From NCBI RefSeq assembly GCF_029227915.1, contig NC_079878.1, forward strand, positions 31,957,501 through 32,021,500: a stretch of 64,000 nt of DNA. The letters run 5' to 3'. This stretch comes from Hydractinia symbiolongicarpus (Eukaryota; Cnidaria; Hydrozoa; Anthoathecata; Hydractiniidae). Made by a program: the position numbers and the translations under genes. Within the stretch, counting starts at the first letter, position 1. Each line of letters starts with the position of its first letter. The notes below the pieces were generated by a model, which saw only the letters and a list, made by a program, of their open reading frames with translations, was not told where the DNA came from and made no database searches. Shown here piece by piece: positions 35,801-49,240 of this stretch.

Positions 35801-38800
35801 GCGGCGATTAAACTTCTTTTATTCAGCGTCTCATCAAAAATGAAAACATTTTCAAAAACTACAAGTCTTATGCGTTTTAGTGGTGAAAAAATAATTTAAA
35901 AAATCGTTCTGGAAATGAGTTTACTCACAGGGTACTTTCTTTGTGTACATTCGACTATACGGGCCAAGCCCGGGATTTACGGGAAATCGCGGGTTTTCGT
36001 TTTCCGGCGATTAAACCTCTTTCATTAATCGTCTCATCAAAAATGAAAACATTTTTGAAAACTACAAGTCTCATGCGTTTTAGTGGTGAAAAAAAAATTT
36101 AAAAAATCGTTCGGGAAATGAGTTTACTCCCTGGGTACTTTCTTTGTATACATTCGACTATACGGGCCGAGTCCGGGATTTAGGGAAATCGCAGGTTTTC
36201 GTTTGCCGGCGATTAAACTGCTTTTATTCAGCGTCTCATCAAAAATGAAAACATTTTTGAAAACTACAAGTCTCATGCGTTTTAGTGGTGAAAAAGTAAT
36301 TTAAAAAATCGTTCGGGAAATGAGTTTACTCCCTGCGTACTTTCTTTGTATAATTTTGACTATACGGGCCAAGCCCGGGATTTACGGGAAATCGCGGGTT
36401 TTCGTTTGCCGGCGATTAAACTTTTTTTATTCAGCGTCTCATCAAAAATGAAAACATTTTTAAAAACTACAAGTCTTATGCGTTTTAGTGGTGAAAAAAT
36501 AATTTAAAAAATCGTTCTGGATATGAGTTTACTCCCTGGGTACTTTCTTTGTATACTTTTGACTGTACGGGCGGAGTCCGGGATTTACGGGAAATCGCAG
36601 GTTTTCGTTTGCCGGCGATTAAACTGCTTTTATTCAGCGTCTCATCAAAAATGAAAACATTCTTGAAAACTACAAGTCTCATGCGTTTTAGTGGTGAAAA
36701 AATAATTTAAAAAATCGTTCGGGAAATGCGTTTACACCCTGGGTACTTTCTTTGTATACTTTTGACTATACGGGCCAAGCCCGGGATTTACGGGAAATCG
36801 CGGGTTTTCGTTTGCCGGCGATTAAACTTTTTTTATTCAGCGTCTCATCAAAAATGAAAACATTTTTAAAAACTACAAGTCTTATGCGTTTTAGTGGTGA
36901 AAAAATAATTTAAAAAATCGTTCTGGATATGAGTTTACTCCCTGGGTACTTTCTTTGTATACTTTTGACTGTACGGGCGGAGTCCGGGATTTACGGGAAA
37001 TCGCAGGTTTTCGTTTGCCGGCGATTAAACTGCTTTTATTCAGCGTCTCATCAAAAATGAAAACATTCTTGAAAACTACAAGTCTCATGCGTTTTAGTGG
37101 TGAAATAATAATTTAAAAAATCGTTTGGGAAAAGAGTTTACTCCCTGGGTACTTTCTTTGTATACTTTTGACTATACGGGCCGAGTCCAGGATTTACGGG
37201 AAATCGCAGGTTTTCGTTTGCCGGCGATTAAACTTCTTTTATTCAGCGTCTCATTAAAAATGAAAACATTTTTAAAAACTGCAAGTCTCATGCGTTTTAG
37301 TGGTGAAAAAGTAATTTAAAAAATCGTTCGGGAAATGAGTTTACTCCCTGGGTACTTTCTTTGTATACTTTTGACTATACGGGCCAAGCCCGGGATTTAC
37401 GGGAAATCGCAGGTTTTAGTTTGCCAGCAATTAAACTTCTTTTATTCAGCGTCTCATCAAAAATAAAAACATTTTTAAAAACTACATGTCTTATGCGTTT
37501 TAGTGGTGAAAAAATAATTTAAGGAATCGTTCTGGAAATGAGTTTACTCACAGGGTACTTTCTTTGTATACATTCGACTATACGGGCCAAGCCCGGGATT
37601 TACGGGAAATCGCGGGTTTTCGTTTTCCGGCGATTAAACTGCTTTTATTCAGCGTCCCATCAAAAATGAAAACATTCTTGAAAACTACAAGTCTCATGCG
37701 TTTTAGTGGTGAAATAATAATTTAAAAAATCGTTTGGGAAATGAGTTTACTCCCTGGGTACTTTCTTTGTATACTTTTGACTATACGGGCCGAGTCCAGG
37801 ATTTACAGGAAATCGCAGGTTTTCGTTTGCCGGCGATTAAACTTCTTTTATTCAGCGTCTCATCAAAAATGAAAACATTTTTAAAAACTACAAGTCTCAT
37901 GCGTTTTAGTGGTGAAAAAGTAATTTAAAAAATCGTTCGGGAAATGAGTTTACTCCCTGGGTACTTTCTTTGTATACTTTTGACTATACGGGCCAAGCCC
38001 GGGATTTACGGGAAATCGCAGGTTTTGGTTTGCCATCGATTAAACTTCTTTTATTCAGCGTCTCATCAAAAATGAAAACATTTTTGAAAACTACAAGTCT
38101 CATGCGTTTTAGTGGTGAAAAAATAATTTAAAAAATCGTTCGGAAAATGAGTTTACTCCCTGGGTATTTTCTTTGTATACTTTTGACTATACGCGCCAAG
38201 CCGGGATTTACGGGAAATCGCGGGTTTTCGTTTCCCGGCGATTAAACTTCTTTTATTCAGCGTCTCATCAAAAATGAAAACATTTTTAAAAACTACATGT
38301 CTTATGCGTTTTAGTGGTGAAAAAATAATTAAAAAATCGTTCTGGAAATGAGTTTACTCACAGGGTACTTTCTTTGTATACATTCGACTATACGGGCCAA
38401 GCCCGGGATTTACGGGAAATCGCGGGTTTTCGTTTGCCGGCGATTAAACTTCTTTTATTCAGCGTCTTATCAAAAATGAAAACATTTTTGAAAACTACAA
38501 GTCTCATGCGTTTTAGTGGTGAAAAAATAATTTAAAAATTCGTTAGGGAAATGAGTTTACTCACTGGGTACTTTCCGTGTATACTTTTGACTATACGGGC
38601 CGAGACCGGGATTTACGGGAATTTGCGGGTTTTCGTTTGCCGGCGATTAAACTTCTTTTATTCAGCGTCTTATCAAAAATGAAAACATTTTTAAAAACTA
38701 CAAGTCTCATGGGCTTTAGTGGTGAAATAATAATTTAAAAAATCGTTTGGGAAATTAGTTTACTCCCTGGGTACTTTCTTTGTATACTTTTGACTATACG

Positions 38801-41800
38801 GGCCGAGTACGGGATTTACGGGAAATCGCAGGTTTTCGTTTGGCGGCGATTAAACTTCTTTTATTCAGCGTCTCATCAAAAATGAAAACATTTTTGAAAA
38901 CTACAAGTCTCATCCGTTTTAGTGGTGAAAAAATAATTCAAAAATTCGTTCATGAAATGAGTTTACTCACTGGGTACTTTCCTTGTATACTTTTAACTAT
39001 ACGGGCCGAGTCCGGGATTTACGGGAAATCGCGGGTTGTCGTTTGCCGGCGATTAAACTTCTTTTATTCAGCGTCTTATCAAAAATGAAAACATTTTTAA
39101 AAACTACAAGTCTCATGGGCTTTAGTGGTGAAATAATAATTTAAAAAATCGTTTGGGAAATGAGTTTACTCCCTGGGTAGTTTCTTTGTATACATTCGAC
39201 TATACGGGCCGAGTCCGGGATTTAGGGAAATCGCAGGTTTTCGTTTGCCGGCGATTAAACTGCTTTTATTCAGCGTCTCATCAAAAATGAAAACATTTTT
39301 GAAAACTACAAGTCTCATGCGTTTTAGTGGTGAAAAAGTAATTTAAAAAATCGTTCGGGAAATGAGTTTACTCCCTGCGTACTTTCTTTGTATAATTTTG
39401 ACTATACGGGCCAAGCCCGGGATTTACGGGAAATCGCGGGTTTTCGTTTGCCGGCGATTAAACTTTTTTTATTCAGCGTCTCATCAAAAATGAAAACATT
39501 TTTAAAAACTACAAGTCTTATGCGTTTTAGTGGTGAAAAAATAATTTAAAAAATCGTTCTGGATATGAGTTTACTCCCTGGGTACTTTCTTTGTATACTT
39601 TTGACTGTACGGGCGGAGTCCGGGATTTACGGGAAATCGCAGGTTTTCGTTTGCCGGCGATTAAACTGCTTTTATTCAGCGTCTCATCAAAAATGAAAAC
39701 ATTCTTGAAAACTACAAGTCTCATGCGTTTTAGTGGTGAAAAAATAATTTAAAAAATCGTTCCGGAAATGCGTTTACTCCCTGGGTACTTTCTTTGTATA
39801 CTTTTGACTATACGGGCCAAGCCCGGGATTTACGGGAAATCGCGGGTTTTCGTTTGCCGGCGATTAAACTTTTTTTATTCAGCGTCTCATCAAAAATGAA
39901 AACATTTTTAAAAACTACAAGTCTTATGCGTTTTAGTGGTGAAAAAATAATTTAAAAAATCGTTCTGGATATGAGTTTACTCCCTGGGTACTTTCTTTGT
40001 ATACTTTTGACTGTACGGGCGGAGTCCGGGATTTACGGGAAATCGCAGGTTTTCGTTTGCCGGCGATTAAACTGCTTTTATTCAGCGTCTCATCAAAAAT
40101 GAAAACATTCTTGAAAACTACAAGTCTCATGCGTTTTAGTGGTGAAATAATAATTTAAAAAATCGTTTGGGAAAAGAGTTTACTCCCTGGGTACTTTCTT
40201 TGTATACTTTTGACTATACGGGCCGAGTCCAGGATTTACGGGAAATCGCAGGTTTTCGTTTGCCGGCGATTAAACTTCTTTTATTCATCGTCTCATTAAA
40301 AATGAAAACATTTTTAAAAACTGCAAGTCTCATGCGTTTTAGTGGTGAAAAAGTAATTTAAAAAATCGTTCGGGAAATGAGTTTACTCCCTGGGTACTTT
40401 CTTTGTATACTTTTGACTATACGGGCCAAGCCCGGGATTTACGGGAAATCGCAGGTTTTAGTTTGCCAGCAATTAAACTTCTTTTATTCAGCGTCTCATC
40501 AAAAATAAAAACATTTTTAAAAACTACATGTCTTATGCGTTTTAGTGGTGAAAAAATAATTTAAGGAATCGTTCTGGAAATGAGTTTACTCACAGGGTAC
40601 TTTCTTTGTATACATTCGACTATACGGGCCAAGCCCGGGATTTACGGGAAATCGCGGGTTTTCGTTTTCCGGCGATTAAACTGCTTTTATTCAGCGTCCC
40701 ATCAAAAATGAAAACATTCTTGAAAACTACAAGTCTCATGCGTTTTAGTGGTGAAATAATAATTTAAAAAATCGTTTGGGAAATGAGTTTACTCCCTGGG
40801 TACTTTCTTTGTATACTTTTGACTATACGGGCCGAGTCCAGGATTTACAGGAAATCGCAGGTTTTCGTTTGCCGGCGATTAAACTTCTTTTATTCAGCGT
40901 CTCATCAAAAATGAAAACATTTTTAAAAACTACAAGTGTCATGCGTTTTAGTGGTGAAAAAGTAATTTAAAAAATCGTTCGGGAAATGAGTTTACTCCCT
41001 GGGTACTTTCTTTGTATACTTTTGACTATACGGGCCAAGCCCGGGATTTACGGGAAATCGCAGGTTTTGGTTTGCCATCGATTAAACTTCTTTTATTCAG
41101 CGTCTCATCAAAAATGAAAACATTTTTGAAAACTACAAGTCTCATGCGTTTTAGTGGTGAAAAAATAATTTAAAAAATCGTTCGGAAAATGAGTTTACTC
41201 CCTGGGTATTTTCTTTGTATACTTTTGACTATACGCGCCAAGCCGGGATTTACGGGAAATCGCGGGTTTTCGTTTCCCGGCGATTAAACTTCTTTTATTC
41301 AGCGTCTCATCAAAAATGAAAACATTTTTAAAAACTACATGTCTTATGCGTTTTAGTGGTGAAAAAATAATTAAAAAATCGTTCTGGAAATGAGTTTACT
41401 CACAGGGTACTTTCTTTGTATACATTCGACTATACGGGCCAAGCCCGGGATTTACGGGAAATCGCGGGTTTTCGTTTGCCGGCGATTAAACTTCTTTTAT
41501 TCAGCGTCTTATCAAAAATGAAAACATTTTTGAAAACTACAAGTCTCATGCGTTTTAGTGGTGAAAAAATAATTTAAAAATTCGTTAGGGAAATGAGTTT
41601 ACTCACTGGGTACTTTCCGTGTATACTTTTGACTATACGGGCCGAGACCGGGATTTACGGGAATTTGCGGGTTTTCGTTTGCCGGCGATTAAACTTCTTT
41701 TATTCAGCGTCTTATCAAAAATGAAAACATTTTTAAAAACTACAAGTCTCATGGGCTTTAGTGGTGAAATAATAATTTAAAAAATCGTTTGGGAAATTAG

Positions 41801-42190
41801 TTTACTCCCTGGGTACTTTCTTTGTATACTTTTGACTATACGGGCCGAGTACGGGATTTACGGGAAATCGCAGGTTTTCGTTTGGCGGCGATTAAACTTC
41901 TTTTATTCAGCGTCTCATCAAAAATGAAAACATTTTTGAAAACTACAAGTCTCATCCGTTTTAGTGGTGAAAAAATAATTCAAAAATTCGTTCATGAAAT
42001 GAGTTTACTCACTGGGTACTTTCCTTGTATACTTTTAACTATACGGGCCGAGTCCGGGATTTACGGGAAATCGCGGGTTGTCGTTTGCCGGCGATTAAAC
42101 TTCTTTTATTCAGCGTCTTATCAAAAATGAAAACATTTTTAAAAACTACAAGTCTCATGGGCTTTAGTGGTGAAATAATAATTTAAAAAA
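32805..42190 (+). repeat. 15-monomer HOR, 3042 bp, three copies plus a stub
   Basis: Copies 32805-35846, 35847-38888 and 38889-41930, with about 260 bp of a fourth. Markers repeat at exactly 3042 bp: TTTAAGGAATCG (34478, 37520, 40562), GTTTTAGTTTGCCAGCAATT, GGTTTTGGTTTGCCATCG, the ATAATTAAAAAATCG boundary, AAAAGAGTTTACTCC and CTGTACGGGCGGAG. Inside each copy a two-monomer segment is itself repeated at 406 bp (for example 33443 and 33849). Few substitutions separate copies (for example TTCATCG near 40286, GTGTCATGCG near 40938). Copies 1 and 2 differ from copy 3 in the first monomers. Confidence 0.92.
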
Positions 42191-45100
42191 TCGTTTGGGA
42201 AATGAGTTTACTCCCTGGGTACTTTCTTTGTATACTTTTGACTATACGGGCCGAGAACAGGATTTACGGGAAATCGCAGGTTTTCGTTTGCCGGCGATTA
42301 AACTGCTTTTATTCAGCGTCTCATCAAAAATGAAAACATTTTTGAAAACTACAAGTCTCATGCGTTTTAGTAGTGAAAAAATAATTTTAAAAATCGTTCG
42401 GGAAATGAGTTTACTCCCTGGGTACCTTCTTTGTATGCTTTTGACTATACGGGCCGAGTCCGGGATTTACGGGAAATCGCGGATTTTCGTTTGCCGGCGA
42501 TTAAACTTCTTTTATTCAGCGTCCCATCAAATATGAAAATATTTTTGAAAACTACAAGTCTCACGCGTTTAGTGGTAAAAAAATAATATAAAAAATCGTT
42601 CGGGAAATGAGTTTACTCCCTGAGTACTTTCTTTGTATACTTTTGACTATACGGGCCGAGTCCGGGATTTACGGGAAATCGCAGGTTTTCGTTTGCCGGC
42701 GATTAAACTTCTTTTATTCAGCGTCTCATCAAAAATGAAAACATTTTTGAAAACTACAAGTCTCATGCGTTTTAGTGGTGAAAAAATAATTTAAAAATTC
42801 GTTAGGGAAATGAGTTTACTCACTGGGTACTTTCCGTGTATACTTTTGACTATACGGGCCGAGACCGGGATTTACGGGAATTTGCGGGTTTTCGTTTGCC
42901 GGCGATTAAACTTCTTTTATTCAGCGTCTTATCTAAAATGAAAACATTTTTAAAAACTACAAGTCTCATGGGCTTTAGTGGTGAAATAATAATTTAAAAA
43001 ATCGTTTGGGAAATTAGTTTACTCCCTGGGTACTTTCTTTGTATACTTTTGACTATACGGGCCGAGTACGGGATTTACGGGAAATCGCAGGTTTTCGTTT
43101 GGCGGCGATTAAACTTCTTTTATTCAGCGTCTCATCAAAAATGAAAACATTTTTGAAAACTACAAGTCTCATGCGTTTTAGTGGTGAAAAAATAATTCAA
43201 AAATTCGTTCATGAAATGAGTTTACTCACTGGGTACTTTCCTTGTATACTTTTAACTATACGGGCCGAGTCCGGGATTTACGGGAAATCGCGGGTTGTCG
43301 TTTGCCGGCGATTAAACTTCTTTTATTCAGCGTCTTATCAAAAATGAAAACATTTTTAAAAACTACAAGTCTCATGGGCTTTAGTGGTGAAATAATAATT
43401 TAAAAAATCGTTTGGGAAATGAGTTTACTCCCTGGGTACTTTCTTTGTATACTTTTGACTATACGGGCCGAGTCCAGGATTTACTGGAAATCGCAGGTTT
43501 TCGTTTGCCGGCGATTAAACTTCTTTTATTCAGCGTCTCATCAAAAATGAAAACATTTTTAAAAACTACAAGTCTCATGGGCTTTAGTGGTAAAATAATA
43601 ATTTAAAAAATCGTTTGGGAAATGAGTTTACTCCCTGGGTACTTTCTTTGTATACTTTTGACTATACGGGCCGAGTCCAGGATTTACGGGAAATCGCAGG
43701 TTTTCGTTTGCCAGCGATTAAACTTCTTTTATTCAGCGTCTCATCAAAAATGAAAACATTTTTAAAAACTACAAGTCTCATGGGCTTTAGTGGTGAAATA
43801 ATAATTTAAAAAATCGTTTGGAAAATGAGTTTACTCCCTGGGTACTTTCTTTGTATACTTTTGACTATACGGGCCGAGTCCAGGATTTACGGGAAATTGC
43901 AGGTTTTCGTTTGCCGGCGATTAAACTTCTTTTATTCAGCGTCTCATCAAAAATGAAAACATTTTTAAAAACTACAAGTCTCATGCGTTTTAGTGGTGAA
44001 AAAAAAATTTAAAAAATCGTTCGGGAAATGAGTTTACTCCCTGGGTACTTTCTTTGTATACATTCAACTATACGGGCCAAGCCCCGGATTTACGGGAACA
44101 CGCGGGATTTCGTTTGCCGGCGATTAAACCTCTTTCATTAAGCGTCTCATCAAAAATGAAAACATTTTTGAAAATTACAAGTCTCATGCGTTTTAGTGGT
44201 GAAAAAATAATTTAAAAAATCGTTCGGGAAATGAGTTTACTCCCTGGGTACCTTCTTTGTATGCTTTTGACTATACGGGCCTAGTCCGGGATTTACGGGA
44301 AATCGCGGATTTTCGTTTGCCGGCGATTAAACTTCTTTTATTCAGCGTCCCATCAAATATGAAAATATTTTTGAAAACTACAAGTCTCATGCGTTTAGTG
44401 GTAAAAAAATAATATAAAAAATCGTTCGGGAAATGAGTTTACTACCTGGGTACTTTCTTTGTATACTTTTGACTATACGAGCCGAGTCCGGGATTTACGA
44501 AAAATCGCAGGTTTTCGTTTGCCGGCGATTAAACTTCTTTTATTCAGCGTCTCATCAAAAATGAAAACATTTTTGAAAACTACAAGTCTCATGCGTTTTA
44601 GTGGTGAAAAAATAATTTAAAAATTCGTTAGGGAAATGAGTTTACTCACTGGGTACTTTCCTTGTATACTTTTGACTATATGGGCCGAGACCGGGATTTA
44701 CGGGAAATTGCGGGTTTTCGTTTGCCGGCGATTAAACTTCTTTTATTCAGTGTCTCATCAAAAATGAAAACATTTTTAAAAACTACAAGTCTCATGGGCT
44801 TTAGTGGTGAAATAATAATTTAAAAAATCGTTTGGGAAATGAGTTTACTCCCTGGGTACTTTCTTTGTATACTTTTGACTATACGGGCCGAGTGCGGGAT
44901 TTACGGGAAATCGCAGGTTTTCGTTTGCCGGCAATTAAACTTCTTTTATTCAGCGTCTCATTAAAAATGAAAACATTTTTGAAAACTACAAGTCTCATGC
45001 GTTTTAGTGGTGAAAATATAATTTAAAAAATCGTTCGGGAAATGAGTTTACACCCTGGGTACTTTCTTTGTATACTTTTGACTATACGGGCCGAGTCCGG

Positions 45101-45427
45101 GATTTACGGGAAATCGCAGGTTTTCGTTTGCCGGCGATTAAACTTCTTTTATTCAGCGTCTCATCAAAAATGAAAACATTTTTGAAAACTACAAGTCTCA
45201 TACGTTTTAGTGGTGAAAAAATAATTCAAAAATTTGTTCATGAAATGAGTTTACTCACTGGGCACTTTCCTTGTATACTTTTAACTATACAGGCCGAGTC
45301 CGGGATTTACGGGAAATCGCGGGTTGTCGTTTGCCGGCGATTAAACTTCTTTTATTCAGCGTCTCATCAAAAATGAAAACATTTTTAAAAACTACAAGTC
45401 TCATGGGCTTTAGTGGTGAAATAATAA
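42191..45427 (+). repeat. Mixed block with local hexamer repeat and monomeric run
   Basis: 42740-43410 repeats 41523-42193 at 1217 bp (six monomers). 43399-44010 holds three successive near-identical GAGTCCAGG monomers, a simple monomeric run. A rare dimer follows at 44008-44413. The classes GGGCTTTAGTGG, CTCACTGGG with TTCGTTCATGAAATG, and ACCTTCTTTGTATGC, common in the right half of the window, alternate here. Confidence 0.82.
44008..44413 (+). repeat. Rare dimer, copy 1 (AAGCCCCGG plus CAAATATG units)
   Basis: First unit: CATTCAACTATACGGGCC, AAGCCCCGG, GCGGGATTTCG, CCTCTTTCATTAAGC, GAAAATTACAAG. Second unit: ACCTTCTTTGTATGC, GCGGATTTTCG, CGTCCCATCAAATATG. The same pair occurs at 60984-61389, and a related AAGCCCCGG unit lies near 32080. 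The classes are otherwise foreign to this part of the array. Confidence 0.8.
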
Positions 45428-48400
45428 TTTAAAAAATCGTTTGGGAAATGAGTTTACTCCCTGGGTACTTTCTTTGTATACTTTTGACTATACGGGCCGA
45501 GTCCAGGATTTACGGGAAATCGCAGGTTTTCGTTTGCCGGCGATTAAACTTCTTTTATTCAGCGTCTCATCAAAAATGAAAACGTTTTTAAAAACTACAA
45601 GTCTCATGGGCTTTAGTGGTGAAATAATAATTTAAAAAATCGTTTGGGAAATGAGTTTACTCCCTGGATACTTTCTTTGTATACTTTTAACTATACGGGC
45701 GGAGTCCAGGATTTACGGGAAATCGCAGGTTTTCGTTTGCCGGCGATTAAACTTCTTTTATTCAACGTCTCATCAAAAATGAAAACATTTTTAAAAACTA
45801 CAAGTCTCATGCGTTTTAGTGGTGAAAAAGTAATTTAAAAAATCGTTCGGGAAATGAGTTTACTCCCTGGGTACTTTCTTTGTATACTTTTGACTATACT
45901 GGCCAAGCCCGAGATTTACGGGAAATCGCGGGTTTTCGTTTGCCGGCGATTAAACTTCTTTTATTCAGCGTCTCATCAAAAATGAAAACATTTTTAAAAA
46001 CTACAAGTCTCATGCGTTTTAGTGGTGAAAAAGTAATTTAAAAAATCGTTCGGGAAATGAGTTTACTCCCTGGGTACTTTCTTTGTATACTTTTGACTAT
46101 ACGGGCCGAGTCCAGGATTTACGGGAAATTGCAGGTTATCGTTTGCCGGCGATTAAACTTCTTTTATTCAGCGTCTCATCAAAAATGAAAACATTTTTAA
46201 AAACTACAAGTCTCATGCGTTTTAGTGGTGAAAAAATAATTTAAAAAATCGTTCGGGAAATGAGTTTACTCCCTGGGTACCTTCTTTGTATGCTTTTGAC
46301 TATACGGGCCGAGTCCGGGATTTACGGGAAAACGCAAGTTTTCGTTTGCCGGCGATTAAACTTCCTTTATTCAGCGTCTCATCAAAAATGAAAACATTTT
46401 TAAAAACTACAAGTCTCATGCGTTTTAGTGGTGAAAAAATAATTTAAAAAATCGTTCGGGAAATGAGTTTACTCCCTGGGTACCTTCTTTGTATGCTTTT
46501 GACTATACGGGCCGAGTCCGGGATTTACGGGAAATCGCAGGTTTTCGTTTGCCGGCGATTAAACTGCTTTTATTCAGCGTCTCATCAAAAATGAAAATAT
46601 TTTTGAAAACTACAAGTCTCATGCGTTTAGTGGTAAAAAAATAATATAAAAAATCGTTCGGGAAATGAGTTTACTCCCTGGGTACTTTCTTTGTATACTT
46701 TTGACTGTACGGGCCGAGTCCGGGATTTACGGGAAATCGCAGGTTTTCGTTTGCCGGCGATTAAACTGCTTTTATTCAGCGTCTCATCAAAAATGAAAAT
46801 ATTTTTGAAAACTACAAGTCTCATGCGTTTAGTGGTAAAAAAATAATATAAAAAATCGTTCGGGAAATGAGTTTACTCCCTGGGTACTTTCTTTGTATAC
46901 TTTTGACTGTACGGGCCGAGTCCGGGATTTACGGGAAATCGCAGGTTTTCGTTTGCCGGCGATTAAACTTCTTTTATTCAGCGTCTCATCAAAAATGAAA
47001 ACATTTTTGAAAACTACAAGTCTCATGCGTTTTAGTGGTGAAAAAATAATTTGAAAATTCGTTAGGGAAATGAGTTTACTCACTGGGTACTTTCCTTGTA
47101 TACTTTTGACTATACGGGCCGAGACCGGGATTTACGGGAAATTGCGGGTTTTCGTTTGCCGGCGATTAAACTTCTTTTATTCAGTGTCTCATCAAAAATG
47201 AAAACATTTTTAAAAACTACAAGTCTCATGGGCTTTAGTGGTGAAATAATAATTTAAAAAATCGTTTGGGAAATGAGTTTACTCCCTGGGTACTTTCTTT
47301 GTATACTTTTGACTATACGGGCCGAGTACGGGATTTACGGGAAATCGCAGGTTTTCGTTTGCCGGCGATTAAACTTCTTTTATTCAGCGTCTCATCAAAA
47401 ATGAAAACATTTTTGAAAACTACAAGTCTCATGGGCTTTAGTGGTGAAATAATAATTTAAAAAATCGTTTGGGAAATGAGTTTACTCCCTGGATACTTTC
47501 TTTGTATACTTTTAACTATACGGGCGGAGTCCAGGATTTACGGGAAATTGCAGGTTTTCGTTTGCCGGCGATTAAACTTCTTTTATTCAACGTCTCATCA
47601 AAAATGAAAACATTTTTAAAAACTACAAGTCTCATGCGTTTTAGTGGTGAAAAAGTAATTTAAAAAATCGTTCGGGAAATGAGTTTACTCCCTGGGTACT
47701 TTCTTTGTATACTTTTGACTATACTGGCCAAGCCCGAGATTTACGGGAAATCGCGGGTTTTCGTTTGCCGGCGATTAAACTTCTTTTATTCAGCGTCTCA
47801 TCAAAAATGAAAACATTTTTAAAAACTACAAGTCTCATGCGTTTTAGTGGTGAAAAAGTAATTTAAAAAATCGTTCGGGAAATGAGTTTACTCCCTGGGT
47901 ACTTTCTTTGTATACTTTTGACTATACGGGCCGAGTCCAGGATTTACGGGAAATTGCAGGTTATCGTTTGCCGGCGATTAAACTTCTTTTATTCAGCGTC
48001 TCATCAAAAATGAAAACATTTTTAAAAACTACAAGTCTCATGCGTTTTAGTGGTGAAAAAATAATTTAAAAAATCGTTCGGGAAATGAGTTTACTCCCTG
48101 GGTACCTTCTTTGTATGCTTTTGACTATACGGGCCGAGTCCGGGATTTACGGGAAAACGCAAGTTTTCGTTTGCCGGCGATTAAACTTCTTTTATTCAGC
48201 GTCTCATCAAAAATGAAAACATTTTTAAAAACTACAAGTCTCATGCGTTTTAGTGGTGAAAAAATAATTTAAAAAATCGTTCGGGAAATGAGTTTACTCC
48301 CTGGGTACCTTCTTTGTATGCTTTTGACTATACGGGCCGAGTCCGGGATTTACGGGAAATCGCAGGTTTTCGTTTGCCGGCGATTAAACTGCTTTTATTC

Positions 48401-49240
48401 AGCGTCTCATCAAAAATGAAAATATTTTTGAAAACTACAAGTCTCATGCGTTTAGTGGTAAAAAAATAATATAAAAAATCGTTCGGGAAATGAGTTTACT
48501 CCCTGGGTACTTTCTTTGTATACTTTTGACTGTACGGGCCGAGTCCGGGATTTACGGGAAATCGCAGGTTTTCGTTTGCCGGCGATTAAACTGCTTTTAT
48601 TCAGCGTCTCATCAAAAATGAAAATATTTTTGAAAACTACAAGTCTCATGCGTTTAGTGGTAAAAAAATAATATAAAAAATCGTTCGGGAAATGAGTTTA
48701 CTCCCTGGGTACTTTCTTTGTATACTTTTGACTGTACGGGCCGAGTCCGGGATTTACGGGAAATCGCAGGTTTTCGTTTGCCGGCGATTAAACTTCTTTT
48801 ATTCAGCGTCTCATCAAAAATGAAAACATTTTTGAAAACTACAAGTCTCATGCGTTTTAGTGGTGAAAAAATAATTTGAAAATTCGTTAGGGAAATGAGT
48901 TTACTCACTGGGTACTTTCCTTGTATACTTTTGACTATACGGGCCGAGACCGGGATTTACGGGAAATTGCGGGTTTTCGTTTGCCGGCGATTAAACTTCT
49001 TTTATTCAGTGTCTCATCAAAAATGAAAACATTTTTAAAAACTACAAGTCTCATGGGCTTTAGTGGTGAAATAATAATTTAAAAAATCGTTTGGGAAATG
49101 AGTTTACTCCCTGGGTACTTTCTTTGTATACTTTTGACTATACGGGCCGAGTACGGGATTTACGGGAAATCGCAGGTTTTCGTTTGCCGGCGATTAAACT
49201 TCTTTTATTCAGCGTCTCATCAAAAATGAAAACATTTTTG
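45428..49240 (+). repeat. 9-monomer HOR, 1825 bp, two copies plus a stub
   Basis: Copies 45428-47252 and 47253-49077, with the start of a third to about 49240. Markers at 1825-bp spacing: CTGGATAC with TTAACTATACGGGCGGAG, TATACTGGCC with AAGCCCGAG, GCAGGTTATCG, GGGAAAACGCAAG, two CTGTACGGGCC units and ATAATTTGAAAATTCG. The first monomer of copy 1 (GAGTCCAGG) differs from that of copy 2 (GAGTACGGG). Confidence 0.88.
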
